The notes beneath the pieces were generated by a model. It worked only from the letters and a program-made list of their open reading frames with translations, did no database searches and was not told where the DNA came from. A DNA stretch of 64,000 bases from contig JAYMGJ010000066.1 in the NCBI GenBank assembly GCA_037178675.1, positions 1 through 64,000 of the forward strand, written 5' to 3'. Shown piece by piece: positions 33,846-46,717 of this stretch (position 1 is its first letter; each line of letters opens with the position of its first letter). The translations under genes and the position numbers were made by a program. Origin of the DNA: Scleroderma bovista (Eukaryota; Basidiomycota; Agaricomycetes; Boletales; Sclerodermataceae).

Positions 33846-34241
33846 TCAGAGGGAATGCAAAAAGACCTTCCTACATTGATATGACAGGGGATCTACGCGG
33901 AATGATTCGATGACCACAACGATTTCGCGCACCTTGGACAATATTTCGACTGCTTGTCCTAGAAGAGTGGTCCTTTGAAATGGTGTCACCCCGCGCTCTT
34001 CCTCCGAGAGATCGCGATCGCCCAGGTCGCGTGCAGTGGTCGTCGGCGTCTTCACTACCCGATGTTTTGCGACTAATCCGAGTCCGGCCACCTTCCTGAA
34101 ATAAAGGCGCGGTGTGAGTACTTTAATAGAGAAGTTTGCTTTACCACTTTGACTGGGAAACCAGAGAATCTGCGATGCATTCACACCTAGGTTGTTGGTC
34201 CAACCGATGGTCACACCTTTGACATCGTGCGATTGAGACAT
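33846..34241 (-). CDS. Hypothetical protein, 131 residues (weak)
   Basis: Open from an ATG at 34241 (MSQSHDVKGVTIGWTNNLGV) to a stop at 33846. The middle has a charged stretch, TTTARDLGDRDLSEEERG, and an amphipathic segment, LLGQAVEILSKVREIVVVIE, that looks like real helix. No family recognised. A 49-bp GT...AG intron can be drawn inside but it would break the frame, so I read it as continuous. May be a remnant of a longer gene. Confidence 0.3.
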   Translation of the reverse strand: MSQSHDVKGVTIGWTNNLGVNASQILWFPSQSGKANFSIKVLTPRLYFRKVAGLGLVAKHRVVKTPTTTARDLGDRDLSEEERGVTPFQRTTLLGQAVEILSKVREIVVVIESFRVDPLSYQCRKVFLHSL

Positions 34242-36097
34242 TCCTTTTTGTTGCCTTCCAGATTCAGTTCATCTAGTGCCATTCTGGTCTAGACGACAGT
34301 GGAATAACTGCTGGCGGATTGGTATGTGATAGTCATGGATGGTAGGCTGCTCATGTGAGTAGAGGTAGTAACAGGGTTAACGTCCAGACGTCATTAGCCA
34401 ATGAAATGCGTATCCGAGCAGCGCTGGTCAATACCGGTCTGAACGTGTACCCACAGAGATCCGCAATTAAGGCTTGCCTGCGACAAGATCATCTGGCCAT
34501 GATCGGGTCAATCACGATGATAACTGGCGTGATATATGTATACCTTGGAAACTGCACTTGATGCCATCAGAATGGCATAATCATATGACTACCAAACAAG
34601 ATGAGATCACCATCAATTGGGAGGACCAACATTTGCAATGACATGGATGATTGTATCAAATGTTCTAAGGGGTGAGACATATTGGAGGAATCTATCTGAT
34701 TCATGGCAGCGTTCACATCGCATTAACAACAGTTTCTACTGTGCCTAGAATAGGCCTGATAGTCGATGCCCTCTACTCTGCATCTTGGTTAGGTTGGTTA
34801 TCGCCTCGAACCCGAAGGAACCCATTAACACCAGCAGCGCGCCATCCGCACCCACCCCATGAGTCACAGAAGTGCATCCGACTCGGGTTCGCATCGCTGT
34901 TCATTATTATATTCACCGCCAATTACGATTCTTGTATGGTTACGGGTTGTCATCTGGCCAAGATGAATTTGCACGCATCCCGAGACCTACCTCTGTGAAA
35001 ACCGCACCAGAGAGAATCCAGTTTCGAACGTGCTGGACTGTTTGGTAAAGACAGGGGCAGTGAGAATCTAGGGCGATGCCAGAACACGCCCGTAGTACTT
35101 GCTATCAAGGTAAGCTGGTAATGAGATCACATATCGTGGCTTCATAGGGTGATCTAGGATATTCCTTAAGCTGTTGGGACGGGTATTTCTGCAGCAACAG
35201 AGCTCTGAGACACAGATGCCGCTAATAGAATACTCTCTTACATTCGTCAGTCAAAATCTGACGTGCAGATATTAGCTTGTTTATTTTCTGAGCCTCTGAG
35301 ATGGCCCTGTCGCCAGGATTATCAGCCTCCATTGGACTATAAAAATAACGCGATATTTCTCCTTCATATGGAAAAAATAACCAGCAGAGAGTCTGTTCTC
35401 TTCAGTACTATCACCAACGCATACATACAAGATCCTCACTCACCGGTAACTGCAGGTAAGTTGTAGTTGATTTAATATTCCAGAGGCAGACTATATTTAT
35501 TTCTACCGGATAGCCTAGTCCACTGTACAAATAGTCATGCGCTCAAGCGAGGACAATAACTGTAATGCGGAAAAGCAAGCAGAGCATTGCCTGTCCGTGG
35601 CCGGTTTCGGCTTCCATTGGAGTATACTGAGTAGGAAGTAGCTATGTCAGCGACGCTGCATATAAATAAACAAAACGAGGCGGCGGGCAAGACAACCAAC
35701 CACAAAAACAAGGACGTGAAAGGGCAGCGTAAAAGTCCTTCAACCGGTACGTCTTGCTGGAGCTATGCTCATTTCGAGACAACAAACGTGCCAAAAGAGG
35801 TCTCAGTATCTGGTCTTAGCCGGAAAGCGCAGCATGGCACAAGTCTTTCCGTTTTCAAAGCTCTACGCTAATAAGTGAACGAGAATGACATCATACCTCC
35901 AAAAGATGACACGGGGCCATAACCGCAGCGAAGTGTCAAACGAAACCTGAAACCATGGAGGGCTAGAAAAGGACCCGGTACTAGCTTGCTGTGAGACATC
36001 TGCGGCACCGTGTGACATGTGAACGGATACGTAACAACTATGATAGCACTTGGCCACGCACTGGTTGGGAGCCGCAGCGCATAGATAACCGATTCGT

Positions 36098-36718
36098 TTA
36101 GGGTTTGACACGTCGGGAGAGTAATGGAAGGTGTACACATTGTGAAAGCGCGATGCTAGATCCCTGTGGCTTGTCACAAAGGGTGAGGGGCATGTCATCT
36201 CTGGAGAAAGGTGCAATCGTCCAATAGCTATTGTTGACATGGGTAGAATGCCAAAGGGCGAGCATGCCACTATATTCAATGCTCAACTTCAAAATGCTGG
36301 TGTTTGTCATGTACATCGCCCAAAGGTTATTCATCTTGAGCAGTTCGTGGGTATCAGGCATTGGCAAGATACCCGGGTCATGTGGTCGACAAGAGAAGTA
36401 AAATGCAGATGGAGACGCATATGCTGCAAAATAAACATTGGCCGTGGTGTATGTACGACTCACTGGACCCGCTGAGCAAAATAATGGCCTGACAGACCTG
36501 AGCATACCAACTTGTTGGAGCTTGCAGTGAGCATGGCCATTCGCCGGCCGCCAAACGACTGCCGAGCACCTGCTGACACCGCTTTCTGAGCGAAAGTACG
36601 CAAGGCATATCGGTTGGAGGGCAAAGGCGCACGTACACACGATGAAGAGTTGCGGTGTGTGTGGGAAAGTCGAAATGCCCTTGAACGGCTGTGCTGGGTC
36701 TCCGCGCCTCCTTTTCAT
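36098..36718 (-). CDS. Hypothetical protein, 206 residues (weak)
   Basis: The longest uninterrupted frame in this desert, with an ATG at 36718 (MKRRRGDPAQPFKGISTFPH). It contains hydrophobic patches near residues 24-41 (LFIVCTCAFALQPICLAY) but no domain I recognise. Cys, Ser and His content is high and codon pattern is not clearly gene-like, so a chance frame is possible. Confidence 0.25.
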   Translation of the reverse strand: MKRRRGDPAQPFKGISTFPHTPQLFIVCTCAFALQPICLAYFRSESGVSRCSAVVWRPANGHAHCKLQQVGMLRSVRPLFCSAGPVSRTYTTANVYFAAYASPSAFYFSCRPHDPGILPMPDTHELLKMNNLWAMYMTNTSILKLSIEYSGMLALWHSTHVNNSYWTIAPFSRDDMPLTLCDKPQGSSIALSQCVHLPLLSRRVKP

Positions 36719-38466
36719 GTTCGCCTTAGCAAAGACTTACAACGCTGGTGTACAATATCCCAACCGTATACAGCCTCAAACCTCCAATTAATGCCTGCTG
36801 TAGGAACGCCCGGTGGTCAGTTCCCTTCCGTGCCCTTCTGTGCTGCCTTTCCCCCATGCATGTAGTACGACTCCCTTTGTTTCACCCGACAGTGGGTACC
36901 AAATGCGAGCCTGACATGGACCTGCAGAACCCCGCGAGGGAAACAAGCCCGAACCAATCGGCCACTTTCCCCTTGTCGTGCTCTTTACCCTTTGCACGTC
37001 GTGTCTTCTTTACATCCTCTGGCGGCGGGCAAGTAGTCTGCGTACCGTTGTGTCTCACCAGTCAGTATCCATCCACAGCACATCCCTTCCCTTTCACCAA
37101 AAGCAGCTGCATGACTCACGCTTCCATCTCTTCACAGGTTGAAAACGTGGACCACTCAAGAGGGCAGGATCAGGCTCTCAGAAGATGATGGGCCAGCTGC
37201 AACGGAATTCCTTTCCGATGCAGACGATGAGACGCCCGTGAGACTCGATCGAGCAGACTATGTACCCCCACAGGTACAGGACCAGATGCCTAGCTTCGGA
37301 ACAGACCGTAACCCACCGGGGAGACAGACGAGTCCCGGTTTGCATGACAAGATGTAGCCAGTCACGGTACATCCCGAGTAGATATTGTGCGTGTGCGGAG
37401 CAACTGTACAGTTGCCGAGATGATTGATCCAGGGCTTTCTCAGACTACATCTATCCTATACACGACACCTTTGGTGTCAGCATTTTGAGTTGCTACAACG
37501 TGGCATGGACAAGCTTTTTGCACATGGACTGGAAATACTTGTATCCTAACAGCCTCTTGCGTTCTTTTGGAAATGCGTACATCTCATCACCTTGTTATTC
37601 CTTGCAATGTCTTCTTTTATGTCAGAGAGGACTAACAGCAGTACATCGCCTATCCACCAGTCTAATCACGATGGTGTCGCCTCCCGTCTTCACTCTTTCG
37701 ATGCATTTCACTATCCTCGTCTTGTTATATGAACCTATTCAGGTAATTCACTTCTTGCTTCTTAATTAGCCCCATTTTGCATGTGGCAGTAGCATGTTTT
37801 TCTCCTCACTCGTCATGCGCGTTACTGCACAACGGGTTGGCGGAATGAAGCGGACGACGGCCACACAAGCCAGTTTGCAGGAATACCTGAGGTGCGTCCC
37901 AGTGCGGTTGTCTGAGCACGAAGATTTGAAGATCCTGAGTTAACTTTCTCCCAAGTTACTACACAGACAGTCGACGCTTGTAGCAGCTCCTGTTGTTATT
38001 TTTTCTCCGTAGCAGGTAACGTCCCTTGACAGATTCGCCATTTCTCTCCCAGAGACTATTTCTTTGTCTGGGACCACCTTGGTGACAATCAGTGACCACG
38101 AAGGTAGTCCATTGGAAGTGTGTTGGCATCCGAGACGGTGCTCGTAGTAAGTGACCGTCGTAAGCGAACATGTTAGATCGGCTTCAGACAGACATCGTCG
38201 CTTGAATTCGTTTGAGGTGATTTGAAGGCTGTGGTTCGACTGTAAGTTGACGCTTCCCAATACATTTGACATTGTCTCTACGTATTATACACCGTAAAGT
38301 GGATGCTACAGTTAGAAAGCTGGGGTATAATGGAAATGGTAAAAGTCGACAAGCAAACAAGTGGGCCAGATATATCAAATGTGGCGAGGTACAGAGAGCA
38401 AATTAGCGTTGCAGGGATAAGGCGTTGGCTGCAGTGATCAAGTCATGAAGATGGACGTTAACGTTG

Positions 38467-40102
38467 TCATCGGATGGTACACTGATAACCCAGCCCTCCG
38501 TCGTCCTTTCCTTTCTCTTCCGGTGCAGACCATACTTTGAACATTTTGATTGTTTCCTCTACTGGGCTCACGGTAAAGATGGCGCAGCCATCTGGCCCGA
38601 TACACGAATGCCCAATCATGGCGCTATGTGCGTTAACAGAGACAATTTTGTCGCACGAGGGGTAGGCATGCACGGTCATTGAATTAGTGAATGCAGTTCT
38701 GGGTGCCTGTTTTGGCGGTGGTTCAGCGCGACGAACAACATGCCACGGCCCCCACGACGAGCCGTGCGTGCTTAGGATTTCTTTGCAGTGAGGAGACCAG
38801 TGCAAAGATGTGATGTTTGTTAATGTGTGGATGGTGAGTGGGGTGCCGAGCTTGTTAATGTTCCATAATTGGATTTTTCCATCCGGAAATAGTCCTCCGG
38901 TTGCCAGCAGTCCATCCTGCCAGGGAGCCCAAGAGATGGACTGCAAAACAGTCAGACACACAAAGCCAACCTGAATATGCTTGATCGTACCTTAACTGGA
39001 CCATCGTGCTTCATGAGGACCCGTCTGTCATTAATGGTAAGATGGTCTCCGGCTCGTACGTCCCAGACAAGAATGCTCCCAGTATGGTCGCCTGTGGCGA
39101 GATATTTCCCGTCAGGAGACCATTTGACACTGTGAACTTGACGCCTGTGACCCTCAACCTCTTGGATTTGTTGTGGAGTCCGAACATCGACAAGCGATAC
39201 ACGACCGTCCTTCCTTCCAACAGCCAACATGTCTTCATTCCAATGCATGCCACCTACAGGAGATTTGTCATTCGACCAGCAAGCAACTTGCTTCTGGGTC
39301 AAGCTATCCCATGCCTGCACGACCCCGTTGGTCGTTCCGAGTGCTAATACGTGTGGTGTTTTGTTGTCCCAATCCACGCTATGAACAAGACCATCTGAGA
39401 GGGACACGCGACATAAGTGTACAATAGCGCGCGTTTCGAGGTTCTGGAAATAAACATTCGATTTGAAAGCCACGCCGATGCAGTTCGAATGCGACCAGGC
39501 CATCGGAGACGCAAATAGATCGCGAGAGATTCCTGGCCCATCAAGCGCCATCACGAAGTGCTTGCGAACTGCTAGATTGGACTTGGCCGAAATAGTAGAT
39601 ACAGTTCGGGGGATGCTTAGCAGCTCCGAAGCGCACCTCCTCAGAAGAGATCGGACCTTGTTCTGTGCTGGTGGTGTGGTAGCTTCGCCGTAGTTCAGAA
39701 CGCGATCGTCCATGAGACCAAATGCCTTGGCGATACGGTTCGTGCGGGGAGTGGTGTTGAGTGGAAGGGCTGTGGTAGATCGTGCTGCAAGAAATCGATC
39801 TGCCTGGATGATTTTGGGGGTGAATACGGTTGCAACTGAGGGATGCAGTCTTTGCCACTGACGTCTGTTTCTTCCACGGCCGTCTCTGGCGCAGGAGCCC
39901 TAAGCTCTGTCTCAATGTCGAATGTTGCTATGGAGACTCGTCTCCGCTTCTTCACAGAGTGACTGACGGAGAGGGTAGCCCTCGAGGGCGTGCGCTTCAG
40001 GAGTGGCAATGTGCATGGGAGCTGTGGTATGCTTGGAGACGAGTCGCTGTGGGCTGATCAGCATTACAATAATAAAGTACACAGGATACTCAACGACGAC
40101 AT
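38467..40102 (-). CDS. Cdc20/Cdh1-like WD40 protein (APC/C activator family)
   Basis: WD40 protein of the Fizzy family. The N-terminal region includes KKRRRVSIATFDIET and, across a 59-bp intron, EETD-ADRFLAARSTTALPL, a C-box-like motif (canonical DRFIPxR, here DRFLAAR). WD repeats follow: SPMAWSHSNCIGVAFKSNVY, HSVDWDNKTPHVLALGTTNG, GGMHWNEDMLAVGRKDG, RQVHSVKWSPDGKYLATGDH, SISWAPWQDGLLATGG and TSLHWSPHCKEILSTHGSSW, the last two typical of Cdc20. It ends GYQCTIR, so the C-terminal Ile-Arg that docks on APC/C TPR subunits is present. The start is uncertain: the ATG at 40102 needs a very short intron. Could be a meiosis-type activator like Ama1/Mfr1 (inference). Confidence 0.78.
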
Positions 40103-41232
40103 GGTTTTGGGAGTGTGGGCGATGTGTGTAGCCTTGCTATGCTCGAGGAGCTTCCTGCTCGAAGGGTTTGTGGAATTACTGTAAGAATCCGAATATGTAT
40201 CACGCTGGTGGCGGTGCCCTACTTGCCAAGTTCTGCTTTGTTCAACGCCTCCGGTCACGACGCAGAGCTGAAAGGAACAAAACAACGTCGAGGGTTTGGC
40301 GTATGTATTCACCTGCTGCTTTGAGCCTTAGCGGGACGATCATTGTGATAATGACAGGTGCGGTAACTGACGGGTACCACTACTCAATGTCGTTGGCCCA
40401 TGGATCCCTTGGCACGCACACATAAAAATTTACCGTGCTCTACATACAGGCTCACGATTCAGCTGTAGGAAGCGAAACGAGGCATCTACCATTTTTTTCC
40501 AGCCGAGATAATTTGAAATACTCGGACGCCTTTGTGCCCCGAGGAACTGATATTCAATGTTTTACAGGTGACAACCTTGAACCAATCGCTCTTCCCCGAC
40601 CCTATACAACGCAAGGTCCAGGATCCGTTAATGGCTCTGAAACTACTTTCCCGCGATCGCGTATAGTCTCGGTGAGTGCCTACCGTTGTCAGACCAGCAG
40701 GTGGGGCAAAGCCCTTTGTGCAACATGAAAAACTGATGGTGCGAGTCACATCATTTGAACTGGGCGCTGGGAATTAGTCCCGAAACCCGACACAGGACCA
40801 AGGCAAATTTGTGCTGGTCTGGTCCATTATGTATGTGTGCCTTTTCGGTCATTGTGGGCGTACTTACCCATAAATGTCGCCGCCTAATGCTTTACTTACT
40901 GGATTCCATGAATACTGTACTAGTCGCCTCCATCTAATTGCCGTCGATTTACCATTCCCGAATGCGCAGCAGTCATGGAGACCATCCCGGCGTTCTTTCC
41001 ATATGGCGTTCCTTCCATTTCGACGTCCTTTTCGTCTTGACGTCCTTTCTAATGTGGTAAAAAACGGAAATGATTCTTTAATCCGCCATGACATTACATT
41101 ATGGGAGATATGCCGAGGCGAGGGGGGAGTTGAAACAGGAAAACGCGACAGTAAGATGACAGGCACCGATAGCTAGACAACTAGATAATACAAGTGAACT
41201 CCGTACACAGCGAAATGGAAGCCGACAGGTTC
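40103..41232. other. Intergenic, no gene seen
   Basis: About 1.1 kb upstream of the Cdc20-like gene and downstream of the 41233-42725 gene's stop. Short frames only; none has a recognisable domain. Confidence 0.4.
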
Positions 41233-42725
41233 CTACTCCTGTGCAAGAACTAAGCGCTTGGGCGGACGATAGTAAGGGTGAAGACTGGTGTTGAGATTAC
41301 GGCTCCTGAAAACGCTGAGAGGTTTGTCTGACTTAGAGGCCTTCGCGTCATCCTTCTGAAGTTTGTCTTCATCGTCATCCGGTGGAAGGAATTTTCGTTC
41401 ATATTCTCTCGGACGTCTGTTACGATGCACATCGAGGCCATCCAAAGGTAGGCGCTCTTTCACCAGCCAGGCAGGAACCGAATTTCGCTTTGACCATAGC
41501 AAACAGATCATAGTTTCTGCAGGGGAAGAAGGTACCGTGCGACTCGGTGTAGACAAACGGGGAATAACGCAGAAGTTCGACATTTGTGTTCGAGATGCGC
41601 TGACGAAAAAACTTGTGTCCATCTCACCACAGAAAATATGTTCCAATGTTTTCCAGTGACATTCTTCAGCCTTTTCCGCCAGCTTGTCGAGGTCACGATA
41701 ATAACTGACAGAGGCGATATTGGTAATCTTAACGCCCTGATCAGTGATGTAGAGGTCACTCTTGCATAGCGCTCTCAACAGGACTCCATGTCGTTGGATA
41801 TCTGCTATTGCATCGAATACAACTGCGCGATCCGCACGCGTAATGCGTCCTAGAACAAGTAAGTGTCACGTTAACATTGGATGTCGTTATACTTACTCCC
41901 AATCACAGCTTCGGAGACAACGCCGACTATTGTTCCATTCTTTGCAACGGGCCCCAAAAATTCAAAGGTGTAACGGCCAAGTCCAAGAGAATGCATTATC
42001 TTTTGACCGTCGATTTCGGCAGCGACATGCGACCCCCACTGCTCGTCCCAACCAATTGAAAGGTCGACATCGTTGCCTAAATATGCCCATTAGAATTGAG
42101 TGTGTCATAACAATCGCAATGTTTTCACCTTGGTAGATTCCCTCCCACTGCAACCCATCTACGAATCGTGTGATCTGCAAATGCAATATCCTAGTTAGAC
42201 TAACTCAACACCACAATGCACTCGGCAGAACGAACTTCTATGTCGTCCAGGTCAATGACCTTGTAGCATTTAAGTAAATTTATACCTGAAAATCATAAAG
42301 GGATAATACCTTTGTCCATATTGAACACTTCTGCACAAACCGTTTTGTGGTATACACGAGGCGATACGTGTTGTCTTTCTGACGAACGAGATGTGCCCAG
42401 TTCTTCTCACCGTCAAAAACTATGGTATCCAACATTGTCTGGATGACTTCCAGGAGATAGTTCCATGCTTTGCATTCCTCGAGGTAGGTACTTCGTGGCG
42501 TAGTGGTAAAGGGATCGTAAATCACACCTGGGCGGCGGAACGGTTCGGCTTGAATTACAAGAAAACTCCCATTCTGGAAGAAATGTATCAGACGAAGACA
42601 AGGAGAAACAAGTCATTTACCCTCCACAAAACATAGAACCTCCCTTCATTGGGGTGATTCTTTCCCCCCACCTGGAAAGTCAGTCCACTGATGTCGGTCT
42701 TGCGCCGCAACTGCGTCAAGCTCAT
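41233..42725 (-). CDS. Unknown protein with a degenerate kinase-like C-terminal region
   Basis: Multi-exon gene from an ATG at 42725 (MSLTQLRRKTDISGLTFQVG, then GKNHPNEGRFYVLWR). After an intron it continues NGSFLVIQAEPFRRPGVIYD, TYLEECKAWNYLLEVIQTML and DTIVFDGEKNWAHLVRQKDN. Further exons give KCYKVIDLDDIEVRSAECIV, TRFVDGLQWEGIYQ, NDVDLSIGWDEQWGSHVAAE, FEFLGPVAKNGTIVGVVSEA, then RADRAVVFDAIADIQRHGVL, SDLYITDQGVKITNIASVSY and WKTLEHIFCGEM. The layout 'helix, GV-L, SDLYIT..GVKITN' parallels the catalytic loop region of kinases but lacks HRD and DFG, so any kinase fold would be inactive. The C-terminus is charged. A transposon or effector role is not indicated. Upstream exons may be missing. 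Confidence 0.6.
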
Positions 42726-44904
42726 AGTATCCGGCTTTCGAAACGTCAGAATACTCAGCGGCATTGAGGGTTATTATGAAGGACCCACAGGTGCAAATGC
42801 CATGGGTGGGCTTGATGGTGGTGATTCCTGGTCAACGCGTGTTTCGCGGGGCATGGATAACGGAACGGAATACATCACTGCCAGAATTGGCCAGCACGTG
42901 GGACGCTTTACCAACAAAGGGGGAAACCTTCCTAACTAGGACATCTCACTGATTCCGTAAGTACACATCTACAACGCGGTTCAAAATTGACACCGTCGAA
43001 CCAAAGCTCAGCAATTGAATATATTCAGGAGCTTGTTGGTCCAAACATTTCTATGGGCTTTAGATGTACAGGTGAGAGCGCTGTGCTGTGGCGCTGACAA
43101 CTCCAACGACTTCCGCGCGCGAGTAAGATCGTTTCATGCTTTTCACTTTCTTGTCATCTAACAGCCACTGTGGGCATACCCTCCATGATATGCGTGTACG
43201 AGTTAGGTGGTCACTCTATTGAGATCCATAAACTTACCATAAACTCAGAAAAAAAAACCATAAATTGCCTTCTACTGGATTCAAGGCCTCTCGCTCAAAT
43301 ATCGAGGTGCGTGGACCAGATGGCCACAACGCAAAAATCTCTATTTCCTACGTGCTCATGTGTATCCAGGTCGTTGGCTTCTGCCCTGTCCATCAGAAAT
43401 TCGTCAATACGCAATGGTGCGAACGGGCGAAGAGGACCGGTTACGCTTGTCCAGCGCCGCCCCCAACCAACCATAGCGCTCCAGTTCCGCCTAGTCCCGG
43501 ATTTCCTTGCCCGCACTGTTACCCGGGTAGCGCGAGGTAGATGACGATATCCCATGGGCCTCGACGCGGTTTCAAGCTCGATCGTTTTAAACTCGACGGA
43601 AGTCGCGCCGTTCTGGTCGACAAATGCAACACATTCGATTGGTCACGATAATGCTTCAAGCCATAATATACGATATTTACCCCGATCTCATTATTCGTAA
43701 TCAGCGCCTTGTATCGATCTTCCCAGCTTATCATACGATCCCCCCTATTATCCATGGCTCTCTAGGACCATTGCAGGGCCCATCAATTCCAATGTACGTT
43801 GATTTGAGCTGTGTAATTCACTCACTAACACATCTCTCAGCTCGATCTTTATTCCTAAGCCTGTATCACCGGTGCCCGTTACAAGTCCTCGCAGGCAGCT
43901 GTGCCACAACACAATCCCCCGATTATATTCTTTGGCGATCCCAGTCACGCAACCACCAAGCTTGTATCGTTCCCTCGCCCTATCCTATACTCTCATAATC
44001 CTCCATAAATGATGTAATGCTCGCTTCGTTGCACTAATGATACTTCCACGTGTCAAAGTAAAGCCGATATACTCTAAATTTGCACTAAATGGTTCCCATC
44101 ACAGACATCAACGCGTGTAGTGGCGTACATCACACTCGTCGGAGGTATTTCACTAAGAAATTAGCGGCGTAATGAATTGCAAGTTGAATCCACGGAGGGT
44201 GCTGGGCCTTGAACCGCAACCACGACCATGGTCGGTTTTCCTGCGCTACGACAGCTGGTCGCGTGCATGAATGATAAAAAGCGCACAGAACACCACTCCT
44301 CCCGGAACGATGCTTACCAGTCATTAAGTTGACCAAAACATACGAGTAATACCAGACTGGCAACAACAACTTCACCCAACCACACTTAGCGACCGCATAC
44401 TCACAATTTTTCTACCCAATGTAGATATGCCCAACGCACCAAAGACCACCTGAAACATGAACCAACCACACAGTCAACACGACTATTCCATGTGACAGTC
44501 TACTGTGATGCTGTCCCCCCTTGCGAGATGCTTGCCCCCATTCTCAATCTGAGGTTTTAGTGGGTATACGCCTACCAGACACCTTACAATGGGTCCACCA
44601 GTAAGTTCACTGAGTCCCACACAACCCTGTCCAGGTCCTTGACGGGCCTGCAGTGCGTAAGAGCAGTTTCCCTCAGACAGGATGTCTTTTCAAGCTTCCG
44701 ATATAGCGATTATGTAGGGCCAGACTTGTCAGTTGCTAGTTAACGCTTGTCCAAAAAAGAAAGTTGAACCCACATTTTCAGCTCCATTCAAGTCCCACAG
44801 GTAATAGCGCTTATCGCCGAGGTGCCCCACATAACTTTACCGAACACGCCTATCGAACGAGTCGATAGGTTCATGTCACCCAAATGAAACAAGTAAAGAA
44901 AAAT
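42726..44904. other. Gene-poor stretch, no gene seen
   Basis: About 2.2 kb. Open segments exist on both strands at 43.17-43.56 kb (for example ARKSGTRRNWSAMVGWG on the minus strand), but they overlap, conflict, and show no domain. They could be lost upstream exons of the 41233-42725 gene or decay. Confidence 0.35.
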
Positions 44905-46717
44905 CTAACATCCCCTTCTACTCATGATAAAGCAGCCCTCGTACCCAAAAACATCGGGAGGACTATGCGTATCTCGCCACCGGCCCGATAGTTGGCCGTT
45001 GACGTTCCCAACAAGAAACCCGCGATAAAACCACTTCCCTCGGTCGCCCTCGACCTGCGTTATTGATGACATAATGGGACCAAAGGACGAAGAGAAAGAC
45101 ATACATATTCCTTTATCAAGCTTATGAGCCCATCCAGTGGGCGTATGCGACCATACAAGCTAAATTGACCCCAAGCAGAATGTCCCTTTAAAGTGATCAA
45201 CATGGCTACCGAGTCCCAGCAGACTAAAATTACCTCTCCAATGATGATGATATCAGCGATTGACGGATCATCCATACCAGAGCGTATTGACCGCGTGTAC
45301 TGAAGGGTCTCCTCTCTTGCCAGTTCATGGACCTCAAGAGACCCCGAAAGCTCTCGTATCCGGGTACCACTAGGAAAAAAGGCACTGAGAGCATCACCTA
45401 GTGCCAAGGGCCGTATAACCTTCAAACTATCCTGCGCGTTAAGTAGGTGGTATTCGCGCAGTTTCCATGTCTGACGATGCTGTGCAACCAGACAATCGCG
45501 CAAGACTGGGGGAGGTCCACCTGAAAGGAGGGACATGTACGAGGTAAATTCTGTATACTAGAGTAAAAAAACATCGTGAACAGAAACACCCAAAGTGACG
45601 ATGTGACTAACTGTGAAATGGCCTTCCCATACCCCTTCGATGGATCCGGGAACGTAGGCAAGGATCTGCGGCGCACCGTGGGACTGTGCGAGATTGACAC
45701 ATCTCTGCCAATCCGCGTCCCAGTCCTCGCTTTGTCTTGTGTTCGTTGGCAAGCTGGAAAGTGAGTGAGGTGTATGGTGTATGGTGTTGCTGCGCTCTGC
45801 GCGCATGGCGAATGACATGTAAGCGAGTATGGCAGCTGGTGCGAGTGTAGGAGACGCCAATGAATACTTTTCAGAAAAATGTGTAATGTCGGAAGTCATA
45901 ACCCTTGATTCTAGAGTAAATTCCGCCCATGAAGGCAGACATATTGCATACTATTGAATTGGGAATTGAATTGACGATCAGTTCGAAGCGAGTCGGTGGA
46001 GATCAACTTAGCACACACACGATTGGCTGCCAGGGCAGTAAATTTCAATGTAGTCGTTAAGGCTCGATAGCCGGTTTTGGTTTGAGGAAACGAATCTAGG
46101 GGCAGTTAAATAATAAAAGATTTCGCATAAAATCAGGGGTACGGACCTGGTCGAAGGAAGAGCCATAGTAGCCACATCGCTATCGAGTTCTTCTCGTCTT
46201 CCAGCGGCCATTGATCTTGCTTGATCCTGCATGACGCCAAGGATGCACCTTCATCGTCGAACCAGTAATCCATCAACCATCCCTCAAGGGCGGCATACTC
46301 CCTCAGTTGCTGCTCATTCTTCCCGTCATTCTCCAGCATCATCAAGTATGCTAACCAAAGTAAGTCATGCAGCAAATCCGGAGGTCCGTGGCGCTTTGCC
46401 GGACGCTCTGCTCGAGCTCCGACCCGTTTTCTGATTAGCTTTAGAAAGGTACACCGCTTGCGTAGCTCATTGGCCAACGTTCCTGGGTCAGTCATCCGAG
46501 ACCCGAGGCGGCGCACAGCGGCTTGACAGTCGAATTTGTACCTGAATGTGCGAGCGTAGAGCACCGGATTGTTATCAAAAGACAGGCATTGATAGATAGT
46601 CCTGCATGTGCTGAGCAAGTGAGGTAAACCTGAAGGCGGTCCAACGAGGCAATCGGTAGCCACAAAGTAGGCGATGTGTTCAAGGACTTCTTGGGGTAGT
46701 AGGGAGAGCAAAACCAT
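44905..46717 (-). CDS. F-box protein with C-terminal W/G-rich module (copy A)
   Basis: Probable SCF ubiquitin-ligase substrate receptor. The ATG at 46717 starts MVLLSLLPQEVLEHIAYFVA, an F-box beginning, followed by GPPSGLPHLLSTCRTIYQCL, NNPVLYARTFRYKFDCQAAV and RRLGSRMT. A helical middle follows (LLHDLLWLAYLMMLENDGKN, EQQLREYAALEGWLMDYWFD). After introns come SEDWDADWQRCVNLAQSHG and PGSIEGVWEGHFTV, then MSLLSGGPPPVLRDCLVAQH, RQTWKLREYHLL, EVILVCWDSV and KGHSAWGQFSLYGRIRPLDG. Across a further splice: LISLIKEY then VEGDRGKWFYRGFLVGNVNG, QLSGRWRDTHSPPDVFGYEG and CFIMSRRGC. The C-terminal half resembles the FBXO31-type beta-barrel in arrangement (inference). Apparently complete. Confidence 0.82.

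Larger units (their letters stand above)
32860..38466. other. Gene-poor stretch with two weak candidates
   Basis: About 5.6 kb between two minus-strand genes. Apart from the two low-confidence frames listed separately (33846-34241 and 36098-36718), nothing is recognisable. An exon-like segment near 37.14-37.36 kb on the plus strand (LKTWTTQEGRIRLSEDDGPA and onward) follows a good acceptor (CTTCACAG) but no upstream exon was found. Confidence 0.35.
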
